Positions 12,701 through 23,190 are shown, numbered from the stretch's first letter. The stretch is 64,000 bases of DNA from Sorex araneus (GCF_027595985.1 NC_073302.1:216716354-216780353), one strand, 5' to 3'. The notes: generated from the letters alone by a model not told the origin. A program made the numbers and translations.

Positions 12701-12990
12701 GTCTTTTCAGGTATTCCAAATCTTCTTGGCTCAGCCATGGGAAGTTATAAGAACCAGGAATTTATCCATTTCTTCTAGGTTTCATGGCATACAGACTTTC
12801 AAAGTAATCTGTTATGATCTTTTGAATTTCTTTTGTTTCTGTTCTGATATCCCCCTCTTCATTTCTGATTCAGTTTATTAGGATTTTCTCTCTCTTTCTT
12901 TTTAAGTCTTGCTAGTGGTTTATTAATCTTGCTTATTTTCTCAAAGAATCAGCTCCTGGTTTCATTATCTTCAAATTGATTTTTTGGTTT
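9783..12990 (-). mobile_element. L1 LINE, 5'-truncated, about 3.2 kb
   Basis: The T-rich start (9,783-9,808) is the poly(A) tail of a minus-strand insertion. The 3' UTR follows (about 9,810-10,240), then the end of ORF2 and the reverse transcriptase, reading leftwards. The 5' end stops near 12,990, inside the region upstream of the reverse transcriptase, so ORF1, the endonuclease and the promoter are absent. The 3' UTR includes 'tgaatcaccatgagata', 'cagttacacaatg' and 'caccaccaatgttcccagt'. These words also occur at the 3' ends of the mini-L1 elements in this window. It cannot move on its own. Confidence 0.93.
11328..12719 (-). pseudogene. L1 ORF2 remnant (reverse transcriptase and C-terminal part)
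   Basis: Minus-strand frames at 12,507-12,719, 11,954-12,148, 11,737-12,036 and 11,328-11,783 together follow L1 ORF2 order. The first has 'KNKTPGPNEFT' (normally a KxPGPDGFT-type motif). The third has the catalytic FADDM box at 11,953-11,964. The last has '[20 protein letters not shown]' and '[13 protein letters not shown]' from the C-terminal region. The frames are broken by several frameshifts and stops, so no functional enzyme is made. The catalytic FADD is intact, indicating only moderate age. Confidence 0.9.
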
Positions 12991-15424
12991 TCATGTCATT
13001 AATTTATAGAATTAATTTTAATGATAAACTTTTCATTTAATTATACAGAATTCAAATCCAAAAACAACCATTTAAAATTTATAATAGAACAAATATATGA
13101 CTAATTCCGAGTCAGTTAAAGAAGTAAAGAATATATTTTCTATTAAATTATTTACTGAGCTTTTAATTATAAAATATTTGTGCTATTTAATGAAGTAGAT
13201 TTAAAAGTTAAATTCTAATTTTGCTAATTAAGTCATTATCACAACTCAAGTTACCCACTGTACTGTCTTTGCAGCCTTGACAAATTTTTAAAATACTAAT
13301 TGAATGAGATTAGAAAAACAATGTGTAATACTGAAAGAAAGATAACCACCCAAGGGTATCTTTAATACTTATGTTTTGATTTAGAAACAAGATTTAGAAT
13401 GTAATTAGGTGATTAAGGACACATATAACCCAAATCCATAAGTATGTAAAACATACCCTTTTCATAAACATTTTTATTTTATGTGATTACCAAAGAGAAT
13501 GAAAATTATGAAAGAACTTTAAGAAACCTTTTAAATGCAGAGATTAAAATACCCAGTGAATAAAATAATATATAAAATACAAAATATATAAAATAGAAAG
13601 AGTTATTATAATCAATTCATTTGTATTATCTTTAATCTACCCTTAAGCCTTATTTGTATTTAGCTATTTTGGGACTCTAATTTCAATTGCTTATAAAGTT
13701 ATACTGTCTATAGCTATAAGGCATGATTTAATAGTACAAAATAAATGAGAAGTTAAATTTATTATTTAAGAATATAGTTGATAGTTTTCCAGAGACTAGA
13801 CTTCTTTTGACAAGACATTACATGGAGTGAAGCGATGCCAGGCCTTTGACTCAAAGCCAACTTGGGCCTTCTGTATCAATCACAGTGTGGCTGAACTATC
13901 AGAAACAAGAAGTCAAAGGTCTAAAGCCATTGAGATGGGAGATAAAAGATGGAACTAATCAGATGCCTAGATGGTCCAGGAACCAAAGTATGTATTTCAG
14001 ATGAAAGCACTCAGCTATTTCAGACACAGCAAAGTGAAGAGTGCACGACCTTTGGTCTGAGAAGAGATTGTGCAAGGTACAACATTTCTCAAAGGTCAGG
14101 AATTATAAACGAAAGACTGTTGATAAAAATACGAACAGGAGTAAATTGCCTTCGTGCTTGTGACCTGAGAGGTATATTTTCCCTGCTCTTCTTTTCTATG
14201 TAAAAGTGAATATTCTTTATCTCAGCTACCACAAAACATTCTAGCATATGTCAGCTTTCTTTTTGAATTTCAATAAATTTAATATAGTAAATTTTTTTCT
14301 TTCTACTTATAGAAGAAAGACTTTTCATCTCAATACTTAATCAGCAGTTAATCTTCATCCTATACATTTAAAAATTCATATTATTTAAAATATTTGGTGC
14401 TATTCCAGTATTTCTAGGAAGTTTCATGGCTTCTAGTAGAGAGGATAATAATACTATATGAAGGAAAGCTTAAAAATGCTATTCATGACATGGAATGTAT
14501 TGTGTCTCACATATTGTCAGGGTAGGTGGTTAATTTGCCTTTATGACAAGGGACTAAACTACATAGGAACTCAATTTTCTATTAGGCTACACCTTTTCAC
14601 CATAAATAATGTAGACCATTAGTTTTAAACAATGAACTATACCTTCAAAATGCAAAGTGGTCCCACTTGAGACCTAATATTATGAAAGTTAAAGCTATGA
14701 ATTTTGTTATAGAAATTAAAATCTGGACATATTTATTTTACTATGAATGTAGTAAAATTTAAGCATATATTTTCCCTGTTACCTTTCCTGGAAATCCATA
14801 ATTTATTTTCTTTTTAAGTAGTTATAGTATGCTCACTTTATTGGTCTAACTAATCCATAGACATTGTTAGGTTAATCTCTCTTCTTAATGCTCCTAAAAA
14901 ACAATGGTTAGCAGATCTAATATTTTGAAAACTCAAACCAAATCTCCATGCATTCCTTGCTAATAGAAACATAATTTGTGAAGAAGTAAGAAGAGCAGGA
15001 GGAGGAGAAGGAGGATATAGAGGAAAAGAAGGAAGGAAGAAGTGCTATCATTATTACCCCTTTGCTGGTGATGAGGGTCAGATATTGTGTGTGATGAGGG
15101 TACAGATGTGGAATGGAGAGGTTGAGACTCTGGTCCAAGAACCTGACTTGTCTGAGCTCAGGGCAGGCATCTCCCCCAGGTGGACTTCTCTGCTTTTTGA
15201 GCAGAGGGTCACGAATCACTGGACTCCCAGGGACACCTCTCTGTTCACCCACTGAGTAAGGTCTTTGCCCTTGTCAGTGTTCTCCTTCCTGAGGACACGC
15301 CCACCTCCCCCTGCTGTCAGAAAGGTGAGGGATAGATGTTTCCTGAATATTGACTAAAATTCTCTGGTGACTCTTACACTCCCCACCCCGGCCCCCAAAC
15401 CCCATATCCTGTAATGTTCTGGAA
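12991..15424. other. No recognised feature, with a more GC-rich stretch at the right
   Basis: 12,991-13,800 is very AT-rich. An 84-codon frame at 13,949-14,203 has some cysteines but no motif or exon context I can support. From about 15,050 to 15,424 the GC content rises and includes an A/G-rich run (about 14,985-15,045). No repeat family was recognised. Confidence 0.4.
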
Positions 15425-15480
15425 AACACACACACACACACACACACACATGCACGCACACACACACACATGCACATAGT

Positions 15481-15511
<31 letters not shown>
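15425..15511. repeat. CA microsatellite, interrupted
   Basis: CA units are broken by 'tgcacg' and 'tgcacatagt'. The Cys-Val open frames on the minus strand are artefacts. Confidence 0.95.
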
Positions 15512-15639
15512 TCCCTGTGCTTGAACAGACACACTGGGTAGAGAGAAAAGAAAAGGTCTATAGCACAAAGAGCCTGGGAGCAGGGAAGACCGACCCCTGT
15601 GTGCAAGGTCTCAAAAACCCCCACAGAAGCTAGGGAGAG

Positions 15640-15642
<3 letters not shown>

Positions 15643-15689
<47 letters not shown>
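15643..15689. repeat. TG microsatellite at the tail of a SINE
   Basis: About 23 TG units sit where the poly(A) tail of the adjoining minus-strand SINE (15,690-15,853) would be, so the microsatellite probably grew from that tail. Confidence 0.9.
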
Positions 15690-15691
<2 letters not shown>

Positions 15692-15853
15692 GGGCCACAC
15701 CTGGCAATGCTCCAGATATGCTCCTCACTCTGTGTTCAGAACTCACTCCTTGCTGTGCTCCAGGGACTGTAAGACATACTGAGGATAGAATCTGGGTTGG
15801 CCTTGTGCAAGGCAAACACTTTCCCCAGTCACTGTACTATCACTCCAGCCTGA
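15690..15853 (-). mobile_element. tRNA-derived SINE, A-tailed form
   Basis: It reads 'gggccacacctggcaatgct', 'cactccttgctgtgctccag', 'atagaatctgggttggcc' and ends 'actatcactccagcct', the head of the element on the minus strand. Confidence 0.88.
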
Positions 15854-15939
15854 AGGAGAGATTCTTAACTCCTCTCTCAGAGAGAAGCTGGAGTTTGGTA
15901 GTTTATCTCTTCTTCTCATTCTTTTATCTATTTATTTAG

Positions 15940-16106
15940 TTTTTTGGAGGTGTGGGGAAGGTTTGGTGCCATAGATGGCAATGCTCAGGGATTACTCCTG
16001 GCTGGCCTGGGCAATCATACAGAGTGCCAGGGACCAAACCCTACCCATAGGGCATAGTAAAGATCGTCCCGCAAGTCCTATGCACTGTACTATCTTTCAG
16101 ACCCCT
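15940..16106 (-). mobile_element. tRNA-derived SINE, A-tailed form, old copy
   Basis: It shows 'aatgctcagggattactcct', 'gagtgccagggaccaaaccc' and 'tgtactatctttcagacccc'. It is more diverged than the copy just to its left. Confidence 0.8.
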
Positions 16107-16159
16107 TTTTACACGGTTTATTCCCATTACTCCAGAGTCAAATCATGATTTAGAACCTG

Positions 16160-16330
16160 GCTACTGGATCCGGAGAGATGTGCAAAGGATAGGTACATTC
16201 CTAGCATGTGACTGATCCCAATGCTACCCTAGGAACCACATATGATCCCCCGAGGACTGCCAAGATTGATCCCTGGGCTCAGGGTCAGAGCAACTATTAA
16301 GCATAGCTGGGTGTGGTTCAATGCCTCCTC
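16160..16330 (+). mobile_element. tRNA-derived SINE, A-tailed form, old copy
   Basis: The forward order is seen: 'ggatccggagagatgtgc' (head), 'accacatatgatcccccga', 'gattgatccctgggctcagg' and 'agctgggtgtggttcaatg'. The A tail has decayed. Confidence 0.75.
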
Positions 16331-17817
16331 ACAATAGAAGTCATCTTCGTAAACTGTGAATTGGGACCCTGTAACAGAATGTGGCAGTGACAGCAAGTTT
16401 GGCCACTATAAAAGGCCTCTAAATGCACAACAGACAAAAATGCATTTAAAACCAATTTTCATGTATCTGAGGCACTTCCCACAGTGCTCTTCGTGTTGCC
16501 AACAGGTCATGACTGGGAACTGTTAGAGACGCCCTCACCTAGGGCACTAGTTCTTAAGACTGGGTGGCTTCTGGAGTCACTTAAGAGATGATTCTGAGTC
16601 ATTTCCCATCTCGTGGTCTGGCCCTTATTAGGTCTCTTGCTAGGAAGATTAGAAGGTCCTTAGGATCTAGGCTCCTTAAGCACTTGCCGGGGAAAGTCTG
16701 AGAAGTCATTCTGGCCCAGGGCATCTAACTCCCTCATAGCTCCTTCCTTTCTCCTCACTGTCGCTCTCCCTGGGAACTATCAGCGAGAATTGCAGGTGAG
16801 CAGGGAGGGACCTGGGGGGAGAGAGGCACACCCCCTGTGATGCTCAATATGGACCCTGGATCTCTCAGTTGTGCTTTCAGAACTTTGCCCCCACTCTTCT
16901 TTCTATGGGTGGTCTCCCACCCCTCTTATTCCTTGGGAAAGGAAATGTAGCTGAGTTCTGCAGTGGTAGGTTCTGAAGTGGCTCCTTTAAGAAGATCTGG
17001 TTGGAGAACTGCTAATGGTCATGGTCAACAAACAGAACTAAACAAACAAAAAAAAATGAAACAAATTTTGTTCAAATATTCAGCTTGTGGCAAACAAAAT
17101 CTGATCATTTTGCATATTGTATATATCTTTGACGTGATAAGGGCAAAGTTCCTATTTAGTTACAACAGTAATAAAAATAATAGTTTAGGTTTTTTTTTCT
17201 TTTGAGAACCTTGTTTCAGTTTAGAGATAAAATCTGTTTTTCTACAGGTCCAGAATTTTCCACTAAATAATTGTGTGTCATAACATAAACATTTGATTTG
17301 TATCAGTATAGTAGCACCTAGTCCCATTTGAGTTTTAAACTTTTGATATACAGCTGATAAGGTGCAAAGCTAAATTTTAATTTTATTTTTATGAATTTAA
17401 GCTTAAAGGGGCACATGCACTTACTGATTATCATATAGAATGAAGGCACAGATTATGGCGATCCCACTGGCATGACCAATAATTTGACTTACATAAAATA
17501 TGAGATGAAATTTTCACCAACATCTGGGAAAAGAATTATTGCCAAATGGAATAGTCTCTTTTCCCCTTAAGAAAGCCCTATCTAGTGTGGGTATTTGGAA
17601 TTATATACCAGGAATGAAATCAGAGTGAAGTCAAACTGCCAAACTTACCAAGATTTCTTAGATTTTTACAATTAATACATACACTTTTAATATTGTTTAA
17701 GCCATTTAAATTTCTATATCTAGATATGTGTAGAGGAAAGCACCATAACTAATCAAGCATATTCATTATTATTTTATTTAATTGCCTAAGTATTTTTTAA
17801 ATCTTCAAAATTTCGAA
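16331..17817. other. Unique DNA, moderately GC-rich to about 16,960
   Basis: 16,450-16,960 has more G and C than its surroundings and no repeat signature. The remainder to 17,817 is AT-rich. No exon can be supported. Confidence 0.4.
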
Positions 17818-17995
17818 CAGTAGGGTTTGAGTGATGTTACAGCAAGGTAGGTGTTTGCTATGCATGTGTCTTGGGTTGAATCTTTGGCAATCAATATAGT
17901 CCCAGAAGAATTACTAGGGGCACAGAGAAAGGAGCAAGCCCTGAACACTACCAGCTGTGGTCCAAAATCAAACAAACAGCACTCCCACACAAAAT
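17818..17995 (+). mobile_element. tRNA-derived SINE, A-tailed form, old copy
   Basis: It shows 'tgatgttacagcaaggtagg' (A-box region), 'cttgggttgaatctttggca' (B-box region) and 'aagccctgaacactacc', followed by A/C-rich tail remnants. Confidence 0.75.
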
Positions 17996-18637
17996 TATAA
18001 ATAGATATCAACTGAATTTTAATGAATATGATTACTTTGTATATAGTATACATTTGTGATATTCCAAAATGAACAAAAATTTTATCTCACATTCTATTTT
18101 AAATAGGTGAATGACTGTAGGACTATTAAGAGAACATTGAATGGAAACTAGGCTGATGAGGTCAAAGATAACCTTGCAAACATCTTTGTGCCCTAGAATG
18201 CCATTCAAGACAGAGAATAAGTAATGCCCGAAAGCATAGCACATAATGCTTTAAGTGATGACTGAAGCCAGACAAAGCAGACTGTATTTTAACTAAGACA
18301 ATAGCTCCCAGTTGACTTTCCCATAAGCCTTTATTACTTATAGGCTACACGGGGGACAAAGACCCAAATTGCTTGCTTTTAAGATTCAGCTATGCTGAAG
18401 AAATGTAAGTTCTTATGATTAATTTGTATAAAAAGGAGGTGTTATCTTTTATCTTTAAATTGTGAACAAATTGATAGCTAATTAAAACATTTGGTATGAG
18501 TTCTAAAAATTAGAAATTTATTTATAATTTTAACATCATTAAATAATTATTACATATGGCCTGATAATTTAATATATGTAGTCTATTAATATATCATCTT
18601 TGAGTGTAAAAATAACATAATTGTTCAGTTTAATATC

Positions 18638-18856
18638 ACTCTATCACTGTCATCCCATTGATCACCAATTTGCATGAGCAGGTACCAGTAATGTCTCCAT
18701 CATTCTAGCCCTGGGATTTTAGCAGCCTCTCTTTACTTGTTCTTCCCAGAGGTGCTGCATTAGAGGCTCTTTCAGGGTCAGGGGAATGAGACTCATCATT
18801 GTTACTGTATTTGGCATATCGAATAAACCACAGAGAGCTGGCCAGGCTCTGCCGTG
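18638..18856 (-). mobile_element. Long RTE-tailed non-autonomous element, 3' part
   Basis: On the minus strand it ends in the RTE-like tail: the plus-strand text 'atcactgtcatcccattgat' followed by 'caccaatttgcatgagcag' corresponds to the last codons of the RTE at 21,600-21,650. Upstream it carries 'ggctctttcagggtcagggg' and 'aatgagactcatcattgtta', which mark this longer family. It is 5'-truncated at about 18,856. Confidence 0.8.
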
Positions 18857-18944
18857 AAATTTAATGTAAGTGAACAATTTAAAATTATCTAATAAAAATT
18901 ATGATATTTTGCTCTTGCACTCAGTAAAGTGTGATGACAGCTTT

Positions 18945-19005
18945 TAAAACCCAGTTTTGTGTTGAAATATTGAATGTGATCAAAGTAAAGTGAAAGTAAA
19001 GTGAA
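18945..19005 (+). mobile_element. Mini-L1 element, left part (split by a second mini-L1)
   Basis: 'gtgttgaaatattgaatgtg' and 'aaagtaaagtgaaag' are the forward form of a segment found reversed in the mini-L1 at 53,831 (about 54,025-54,080). The element resumes at 20,089. The copy appears 5'-truncated near 18,945. Confidence 0.75.
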
Positions 19006-20088
19006 TTTTTTTTTAATTTTTTTATTGAATCACCAAGTGGAGGGTTACAAAGTTCTCAGGATTATGTCAGTTATACAATATTCAAACACCCTTCCCTTCA
19101 CCAGTGCCCATCTTCCATCACCAACCCCCCCAGTATATCTGCCGCCCCCTCCCACCTCCCTAGTCCCCACCCTTGTACGTGATAAGTTTCACTTCATTTG
19201 CGCTTATCTCGATTACATTCCATATTTCAACACACAACTCACTACCGTTGCTGGGGTTTCCCCCCAAAAAGAAAAAGACAGTCCTATTGCCAATGAGGCA
19301 TTTGATAGTTCTCCATTACTAAGAATATAGAGATATTAAGTCCTGCTGTTTGTTACATAACTTTTCTTTTTCCCCCTTGCCCCACGCCACCGAGTTCACG
19401 CCTGTTTAATAATCGCCACGCTGTCTGACAAAGGGAAAAAAAACCGAAGAGGATGGTTATTTCCCGTCATCAGCCGGCGTGGGGCTCTGGCTTAGTTGAT
19501 AGTCTAGTAGAGTGTCTGCAAGCAGTTTCTGGAACCAAAGGTCTTGCGCTGGTATCGGCTCCGGCTTGAGATACCACCAGCGTCCCGCTGGTCCATGTAC
19601 CTAATTTTTCCCCTTATTTCCCATTCCCACACCACCAGGTCTGTTTGCTTAATGGACATCACACTATGTTTGACACCACACCACGTTTCTTCACGAGAAA
19701 GAAGGATATTTCTTCTCAGCCGGCGTGGGGATATGGCTTAGTTCAGTCTAGAGAGATGGCTACCACTTTGATTGCCTTCAATATTTCAACAAAATACTTA
19801 CTATTCTTGTTAGGATCACCCACAAAAGTCCGACCCATTAAGAAGGAACCATTACATATTGCTGATACTAAGATGACATTAGGTCGCGGCCACGGCAGCG
19901 GCCGCGCGGTTTTGTGTTTCTGTCTAAAGTCCAGGGAAAAAGTTGAAGGAGAGAGAGAGAGATTTCCGCACGGGGGACCTGGCGGAAACTCTCAAGTCAC
20001 ATACTGCAGGTTGCTGGTGGGCTGCTGGTGTCCCAAGCAGCTGCCTCCTCTTCGTCAGTCATTCTGGGGGTGCGGGCGCGGAGAAATC
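19006..20088 (-). mobile_element. Mini-L1 element (promoter-like monomers plus L1 3' end), inserted in another copy
   Basis: The T-rich start and 'attgaatcaccaagtgg' give a minus-strand 3' end. The insertion is bounded by 'aagtaaagtgaa' at 18,994-19,005 and 20,089-20,100, a perfect 12-bp target duplication. Leftward reading gives an L1-like 3' UTR (19,010-19,200). A non-coding body follows, with two related units at about 19,370-19,520 and 19,600-19,760; 'cagccggcgtgggg' recurs at 19,471 and 19,718. A third, more diverged stretch lies at 19,770-20,088. There is no ORF1 or ORF2. The body is unusually CpG-rich for the window, including 'cggcagcggccgcgcgg' near 19,892. Confidence 0.8.
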
Positions 20089-20290
20089 AAGTAAAGTGAA
20101 ATTTATCAGTTAGACAGGCGGGGTGGGGGCCTGGGGATGTGGGGGGCGGGGTGGAGCTATACTGTGATTCTTGGTGGTGGAATATGTGCACTGGTGAAGG
20201 GATAGGTGTTCGAGCATTGTATAACTGAGACTTAAACCTGAAAACTTTGTAACTTTCCACATGGTGATTCAATAAAAGAAAAAAAAGCCA
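20089..20290 (+). mobile_element. Mini-L1 element, right part with 3' end
   Basis: It continues the forward element cut at 19,005: 'gtgaaatttatcagttag', 'gcactggtgaagggatagg' and 'ccacatggtgattcaataaaag', the last including AATAAA, then an A-rich tail. It is the reverse complement of the left end of the inserted copy, so the region looks like a large inverted repeat (about 185 bp arms) but is simply one element nested in another. Confidence 0.82.
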
Positions 20291-20642
20291 AAAAAGGGAA
20301 AATTAAAAAAATAAATAAAACACAGTGTAGTTCCACATGGATCAGACTCTCTTTAACACCTAAGACAGTTTCTGGTTCTTAATCTGCATTGAATAAATAA
20401 ATAAATGAGTTGATACACAAATGTATAAATATATATATAAACACAAAAATACTACTTGTGTACCTTTTTGAAATATCTTTAGGAATCATACAAATCATAT
20501 TGAATGTTGTTATAGTTCAATAGTGTTCCTGAGTTATCTTTGTTCATATGCCCTTAGATTCTTGGATAGAGAAAACAGAAAAATCTGATAAATTAATTTC
20601 AATTCAGTTGCTGACTAAATTTTTATGATATAATACTCTGGT

Positions 20643-20653
20643 ATTTTCTGAAG
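20643..20653. repeat. Target-site duplication of RTE copy 1 (left)
   Basis: ATTTTCTGAAG here is repeated exactly at 21,649-21,659, on the other side of the RTE insertion. Confidence 0.85.
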
Positions 20654-21648
20654 TCATGAATAATCCTCTCTATTGCCTTTCTGGAAGATGTGATAGATCC
20701 ATCGGGACGTTGGAGGGCAGTCATCTTGGTCTTGTAATTGGCGAAGGACAGGCGAGCGTTGTGAATACTTTTCCTGGCTTCTGCTGCACTGGCCAACACT
20801 GCTGCTCTTCTTTCTTTGAGGTCTTCCACCTCCGCTTCACTGATGAAATCATTCTAATAACACCAAACATTAACCAAGCGGCACAAATGCTGGCCAACTT
20901 CGAGGACGAATGTGGCAAGGTTGGATTGCAGCTGAATCTCAACAAGACAATGTTCATGAAAAATGAACTGGTCCCTGAAGCTCCATTTTCTCTCAATGGA
21001 ATGAACATCTCCGAATGCAGCAGCTATGTGTACCTGGGTCGAGAAATCAACATGAGGAATGACTTGGTGCCAGAACTGCGCAGAAGGAAGAGAGCAGCGT
21101 GGAATGCCTTCAAGAGCATCAAAGAAGTGGTTAAGAGAATGAAGAATCTCTGACTCCAGACACATCTTTTTGATTCCACCGTTCTTCCTGCACTAACATA
21201 TGCCTCAGAGACTTGGGCCCTACGCAAACAGGATGAGAATGCTATCTCAAAGAGGAATCCAAAGAGCTATGCTGAGAATATCATGTCTCACTTAAGTAAG
21301 AGAAGGAATCCAGAGTTCTGACCTCCATCGACAGTCAAAAATCAGGGATGCTATCTCATTTGCCAAGCCATCAAAAATCAGATGGGCCGGTCATGTAATG
21401 TGATTCAGAGATGACCACTGGACTAGAACTATTACCGACTGGATTCCATGGGATGTCAGAAGACTTCGTGGCCGCCCACCAATTAGATGGTCAGATTTCT
21501 TCGTCAAATCCCTGAATGAACGATTTGAGGCTCTTCCTATTCCTGGAGCAAGCAGATATCATTAGCCTGCACTAGCACGCAACAGGGACAAATGGACACA
21601 TTACTGGCACCTGCTTGAGCAAATCGAAGATCAACGGGACTACAAGTG
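20654..21648 (+). mobile_element. RTE-clade LINE, copy 1, 5'-inverted (twin-primed)
   Basis: Two segments in opposite orientation lie between perfect 11-bp duplications. The left segment (20,654 to about 20,829) encodes, on the minus strand, the region before the reverse transcriptase ('MEDLKERRAAVLASAAEA'). The right segment (about 20,830-21,648) reads forward from the reverse-transcriptase catalytic box to the stop. This is what twin priming during insertion produces. The 3' end is the coding end itself ('...gactacaag' then the stop), with no 3' UTR before the duplication. The RTE clade is known for very short 3' UTRs. Confidence 0.88.
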
Positions 21649-21650
21649 AT
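20830..21650 (+). pseudogene. RTE endonuclease-reverse transcriptase, C-terminal remnant
   Basis: The first readable motif is FTDE at 20,836-20,847 where an active enzyme has F/Y-ADD, so the catalytic centre is damaged. Then come 'LQLNLNKTMFMKNELVPEAP' and 'YVYLGREINMRNDL', typical of RTE reverse transcriptases. A stop falls at about 21,151. Beyond it, other frames give 'SKIRWAGHVM' and 'RRLRGRPPIRWSDFF' and finally '...QRDYK' before the stop. Several stops and frameshifts make it inactive. To my eye it resembles the RTE of strongylid nematodes, in the motif order YVYLGRE, RRRxAAW and RWAGHVMR. Confidence 0.85.
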
Positions 21651-21659
21651 TTTCTGAAG

Positions 21660-21917
21660 ATTGTACCTTACTCTTTTCATTCAAAATAAAGCATGATTAA
21701 AATGATTTGGGCTAAGAAAACTTTCAAGTCATTCTCCAGTAATATTTCTCACAGACCTTTTCCCAAACTAGGAAAGTGGAACACCCATTCTTGATATTTT
21801 CCATTATCTAAAGTATACCATTAATTCTAAAATTTGCAAATATGATTGGCCAAAAACACTTCTTATACTTTCCAAACATTATTGTCTTGATCTCTCTATG
21901 GAATATTACAGATGATG
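21660..21917. other. Unique AT-rich DNA
   Basis: No repeat is recognised between the RTE duplication and the duplicated block that begins at 21,918. Confidence 0.4.
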
Positions 21918-22176
21918 AAGGTTTCTAACGTGAATTTTAGCTATATCAATGCAGACACTTAAGTATTTGGCAATAAATTAATATGTTGTTGATTAGGAGA
22001 AATATAAGAAAAGAAGTATTTATTTTTATGTTGCAGAGAGTCTCTTGCTCACGCATCTGGCTATGTTCCTCAGTGCCTCTCGGAGGGTATGGGCTCCAGC
22101 TTCCCTCCCACCCTGAGCAGAGGTCCCGGTGGCCAAAGACCTCCAGAACCTAGCCACAGCCATGCTCAAGGCCCCT
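21918..22176. repeat. Local direct duplication, copy 1
   Basis: The block from 'aaggtttctaacgtgaattt' to 'catgctcaaggcccct' recurs at 22,657-22,916 with only a few differences. It includes about 115 bp of apparently unique DNA plus the first about 140 bp of a long RTE-tailed element. The duplicate therefore arose by DNA duplication, not by a second insertion of the element. Confidence 0.9.
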
Positions 22177-22532
22177 CCCCACATGTTCGGACAAGCCTCA
22201 GGCATGAAGGTACTGGCAGAGGAACCCAGGTGTATGTAATCCCATCAATGGCCAACATCCAGAGACTTGAAAGCAAGCTCCCCAGAAGAGATATCTTATA
22301 ACCTACTTCTCCCTCTGGGAGAAACTATCAAGCTACTGAGAGTTTCCTGCCCACATGGAGAGCCCTGCAAGCTGGATCTCATTCCCCTGACCCTGAAAGA
22401 GTCTCTAATGCAGCATCAATGGGAAGGCCGAGTAGAGAGAGGCTTCTAAAATCTCAGGGATAGGACGAATGGAGAGGTTACTGAGAATGCTCGAGAAAAT
22501 CGATGATCAAAGTGATTTCGTGATTCGTGATT
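22035..22532 (+). mobile_element. Long RTE-tailed non-autonomous element
   Basis: The head 'gggctccagcttccctccc' matches the element at about 37,125. The centre has 'ccaacatccagagacttgaa', 'ctcattcccctgaccctgaa' and 'agagtctctaatgcagca'. The end 'gctcgagaaaatcgatgat' is like the last codons of the RTE, followed by a short imperfect repeat tail ('gtgatttcgtgattcgtg'). Open frames across it have no motif. It is presumably mobilised by RTE proteins. Confidence 0.78.
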
Positions 22533-22656
22533 TTTATGTTATTTTAAAACTTTATAAATATATGTCTCATATATTAAACATAGGTATTTATTCAAATAAA
22601 TATGCATCAATTGGTGTAAACTGAGCTTACAATGAAAGGTATTTAGTGGTTGTGGT

Positions 22657-22916
22657 AAGGTTTCTAACGTGAATTTTAGCTATATCAATGCAGACACTTA
22701 AGTATTTGGCAATAAATTAATATGTTGTTTATTAGGAGAAATATAAGAAAAGAAGTATTTATTTTTATGTTGCAGAGAGTCTCTTGCTCACGCATCTGGC
22801 TATGTTCCTCAGTGCCTCTCGGTGGGTATGGGCTCCAGCTTCCCTCCCCACCCTGAGCAGAGGTCCCGGTGGCCAAAGCCTTCCAGAACCTAGTCACAGC
22901 CATGCTCAAGGCCCCT
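22657..22916. repeat. Local direct duplication, copy 2
   Basis: It repeats 21,918-22,176 at an offset of about 740 bp. The copy breaks off within the element head at 'aaggcccct'. Differences include tgttg/tgttt at about 22,728 and cggaggg/cggtggg at about 22,821. Confidence 0.9.
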
Positions 22917-22984
22917 TGTAGAGGATAATTAAATGAAGATGAAAAAGTGTTCAAGTGCCTTCGGTTATAATGGAAGATGCTGAA

Positions 22985-23190
22985 GGAGCTGGAGTGATTG
23001 TATACTGGGTAAGTAGAGTGCTTTCCCTCCACACAGTCAGCCTGAGATCCATCCCTTGCCATCTTATATGGTCTCCCCAACTCCTACTACTCCCCATCTA
23101 GGAGTGATGCATGGGTGCAGAGTCAGGCGTCAGCCCTGAGCATCGCCATGCATGGCCAAACAAAACAAAACAAAACAAAACAAACCAACA
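22985..23190 (+). mobile_element. tRNA-derived SINE, A-tailed form, with CAAAA tail
   Basis: Forward order: 'ctggagtgattgtatactgg' (head), 'gtctccccaactcctactac', 'aggagtgatgcatgggtgca' and 'cctgagcatcgccatgc'. A (caaaa)n tail runs from about 23,158 to 23,186. Confidence 0.85.

Noticed and set aside
13949-14203. 84-codon frame that might be an exon
   Set aside because: No motif, no convincing splice sites or neighbours. One open frame of this size is expected by chance.
15274-15939. Cys-Val and Thr-His repeat frames
   Set aside because: CA and TG microsatellites read in frame, plus SINE sequence.
19006-20290. DNA transposon with terminal inverted repeats
   Set aside because: The inverted arms are 3' ends of two nested mini-L1 copies, with poly(A)-like ends and a 12-bp duplication at the inner copy. 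No transposase is present.
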